Below, in pieces: positions 5,681 through 6,073 of a stretch of DNA of 6,073 nucleotides. Numbering within the stretch: position 1 is the first letter of the stretch; each line of letters opens with the position of its first letter. The position numbers and the translations under genes were made by a program. The stretch comes from an uncultured Bacilli bacterium (GTDB taxonomy: Bacteria; Bacillota_I; Bacilli_A; RF39; UBA660), in contig CANQCH010000068.1 of the NCBI GenBank assembly GCA_947589165.1, positions 1 to 6,073 on the forward strand, written 5' to 3'. The notes beneath the pieces are model-generated. The model did no database searches and was not told the DNA's origin. It saw nothing but the letters and a program-made list of their open reading frames with translations.

Positions 5681-6073
5681 AGCGATAACCATGGAATTGA
5701 TCGCCAAAATATTTCGTACTTATGCCGAATGCTATTTTCTCACCAGTAGACCAAGAAAATAATATTCCATCTACTTTAACATTATCTTCGGGAAGACCTA
5801 CTAAGCCGCTAATAGATTTTGCTTTAACTTCCCAAGTACCAGTAAGATTCTTTTTAACAAAATGACCGGTTGAATCATAATAATAACCTGTACTAGTGGC
5901 CGTTCCATCCGCATTTATTGTAACTGCCCCCGTATATCCTTCGGGGATGTCACCTTCCATTTTGTATTTACCAAAATATAAAGTGCTAACGCCAACTTGT
6001 GCAATTAAAATAGAAATGTGACAGTTATTCCAATTTGCCATCAAAATTTCAGGAACCGATAATGTGATGATAA
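5667..6073 (-). CDS. Unrecognised beta-rich protein, C-terminal part (partial)
   Basis: The frame is open from the window edge (6073) to the stop at 5667-5669, giving 134 complete codons, so the gene probably starts outside. A TTG at 6044 and an ATG at 6041 lack a ribosome-binding site and are unlikely starts. From about 100 residues before the end the sequence is a run of predicted beta strands with turns: FGKYKMEGDIPEGYTGAVTI, NADGTATSTGYYYDSTG, LTGTWEVKAKSISG, VKVDGILFSWSTGEKIAFGI and YFGDQFHGYRWYSE. Such repeats of Gly and aromatic residues recall a lipocalin-like or calycin barrel on a secreted or surface protein, but this is only a fold impression. Its composition (about 45% GC in the line at 5881) differs sharply from the cassette. 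Confidence 0.7.
   Translation of the reverse strand, partial: IITLSVPEILMANWNNCHISILIAQVGVSTLYFGKYKMEGDIPEGYTGAVTINADGTATSTGYYYDSTGHFVKKNLTGTWEVKAKSISGLVGLPEDNVKVDGILFSWSTGEKIAFGISTKYFGDQFHGYRWYSE

Noticed and set aside
5564..5749. 61-codon plus-strand open frame
   Set aside because: It is antisense to the lipoprotein start and the upstream gene's end; no ribosome-binding site.

Overview
The window is AT-rich DNA with every supported gene on the minus strand, so it reads from right to left. Strong Shine-Dalgarno sites, intrinsic terminators, TGA used as a stop (ATPase and regulator genes) and TGG for tryptophan point to a low-GC Gram-positive bacterium (Bacillota) with the standard code rather than a Mollicute. 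A recognisable yabG gene suggests an endospore former or a close relative, perhaps an uncultured gut Bacilli or Clostridia lineage. The lineage call is inference.

Layout in the direction of transcription. At 6073-5667 is the 3' part of an unrecognised, probably beta-rich protein that runs off the window. At 5582-5109 is a small lipoprotein gene closed by a strong terminator (5043-5073). Next comes a 67-bp segment (4977-5043) that copies the yabG start region and ends as a broken 18-codon ORF. At 4898-3798 is a membrane-anchored XRE-type regulator with an extended -10 promoter, a candidate operator and its own terminator. At 3651-967 is a tightly overlapped three-gene ABC transporter operon: a MacB/LolD/BceA-type ATPase followed by two unequal FtsX/MacB-like permeases. 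It ends at a terminator (831-859). Then comes intact yabG (800-27), followed after 3 nt by the first codons of another gene, which could be veg by comparison with the Bacillus gene order.

The main observation is that the regulator plus ABC transporter form a self-contained cassette of about 4.15 kb lying between two near-identical 67-bp direct repeats (760-826 and 4977-5043, 66 of 67 identical). The repeat is the yabG ribosome-binding site, the -10-like region and the first 13-14 codons. The simplest reading is that the ancestral order was lipoprotein-terminator-yabG, and the cassette arrived with duplication of the yabG 5' end, leaving yabG coding-intact and a dead yabG fragment on the far side. 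The cassette looks much more AT-rich than its flanks in the lines I counted by hand, except in the conserved ATPase. No transposase or integrase is present.

Functionally, the cassette looks like a one-component sensing and export or detoxification module. A cytoplasmic helix-turn-helix is tethered through one membrane helix to an extracytoplasmic domain of about 250 residues, next to a transporter of the class often used for peptide or antibiotic resistance, lipoprotein release or cell-envelope work. The substrate cannot be read from the sequence.
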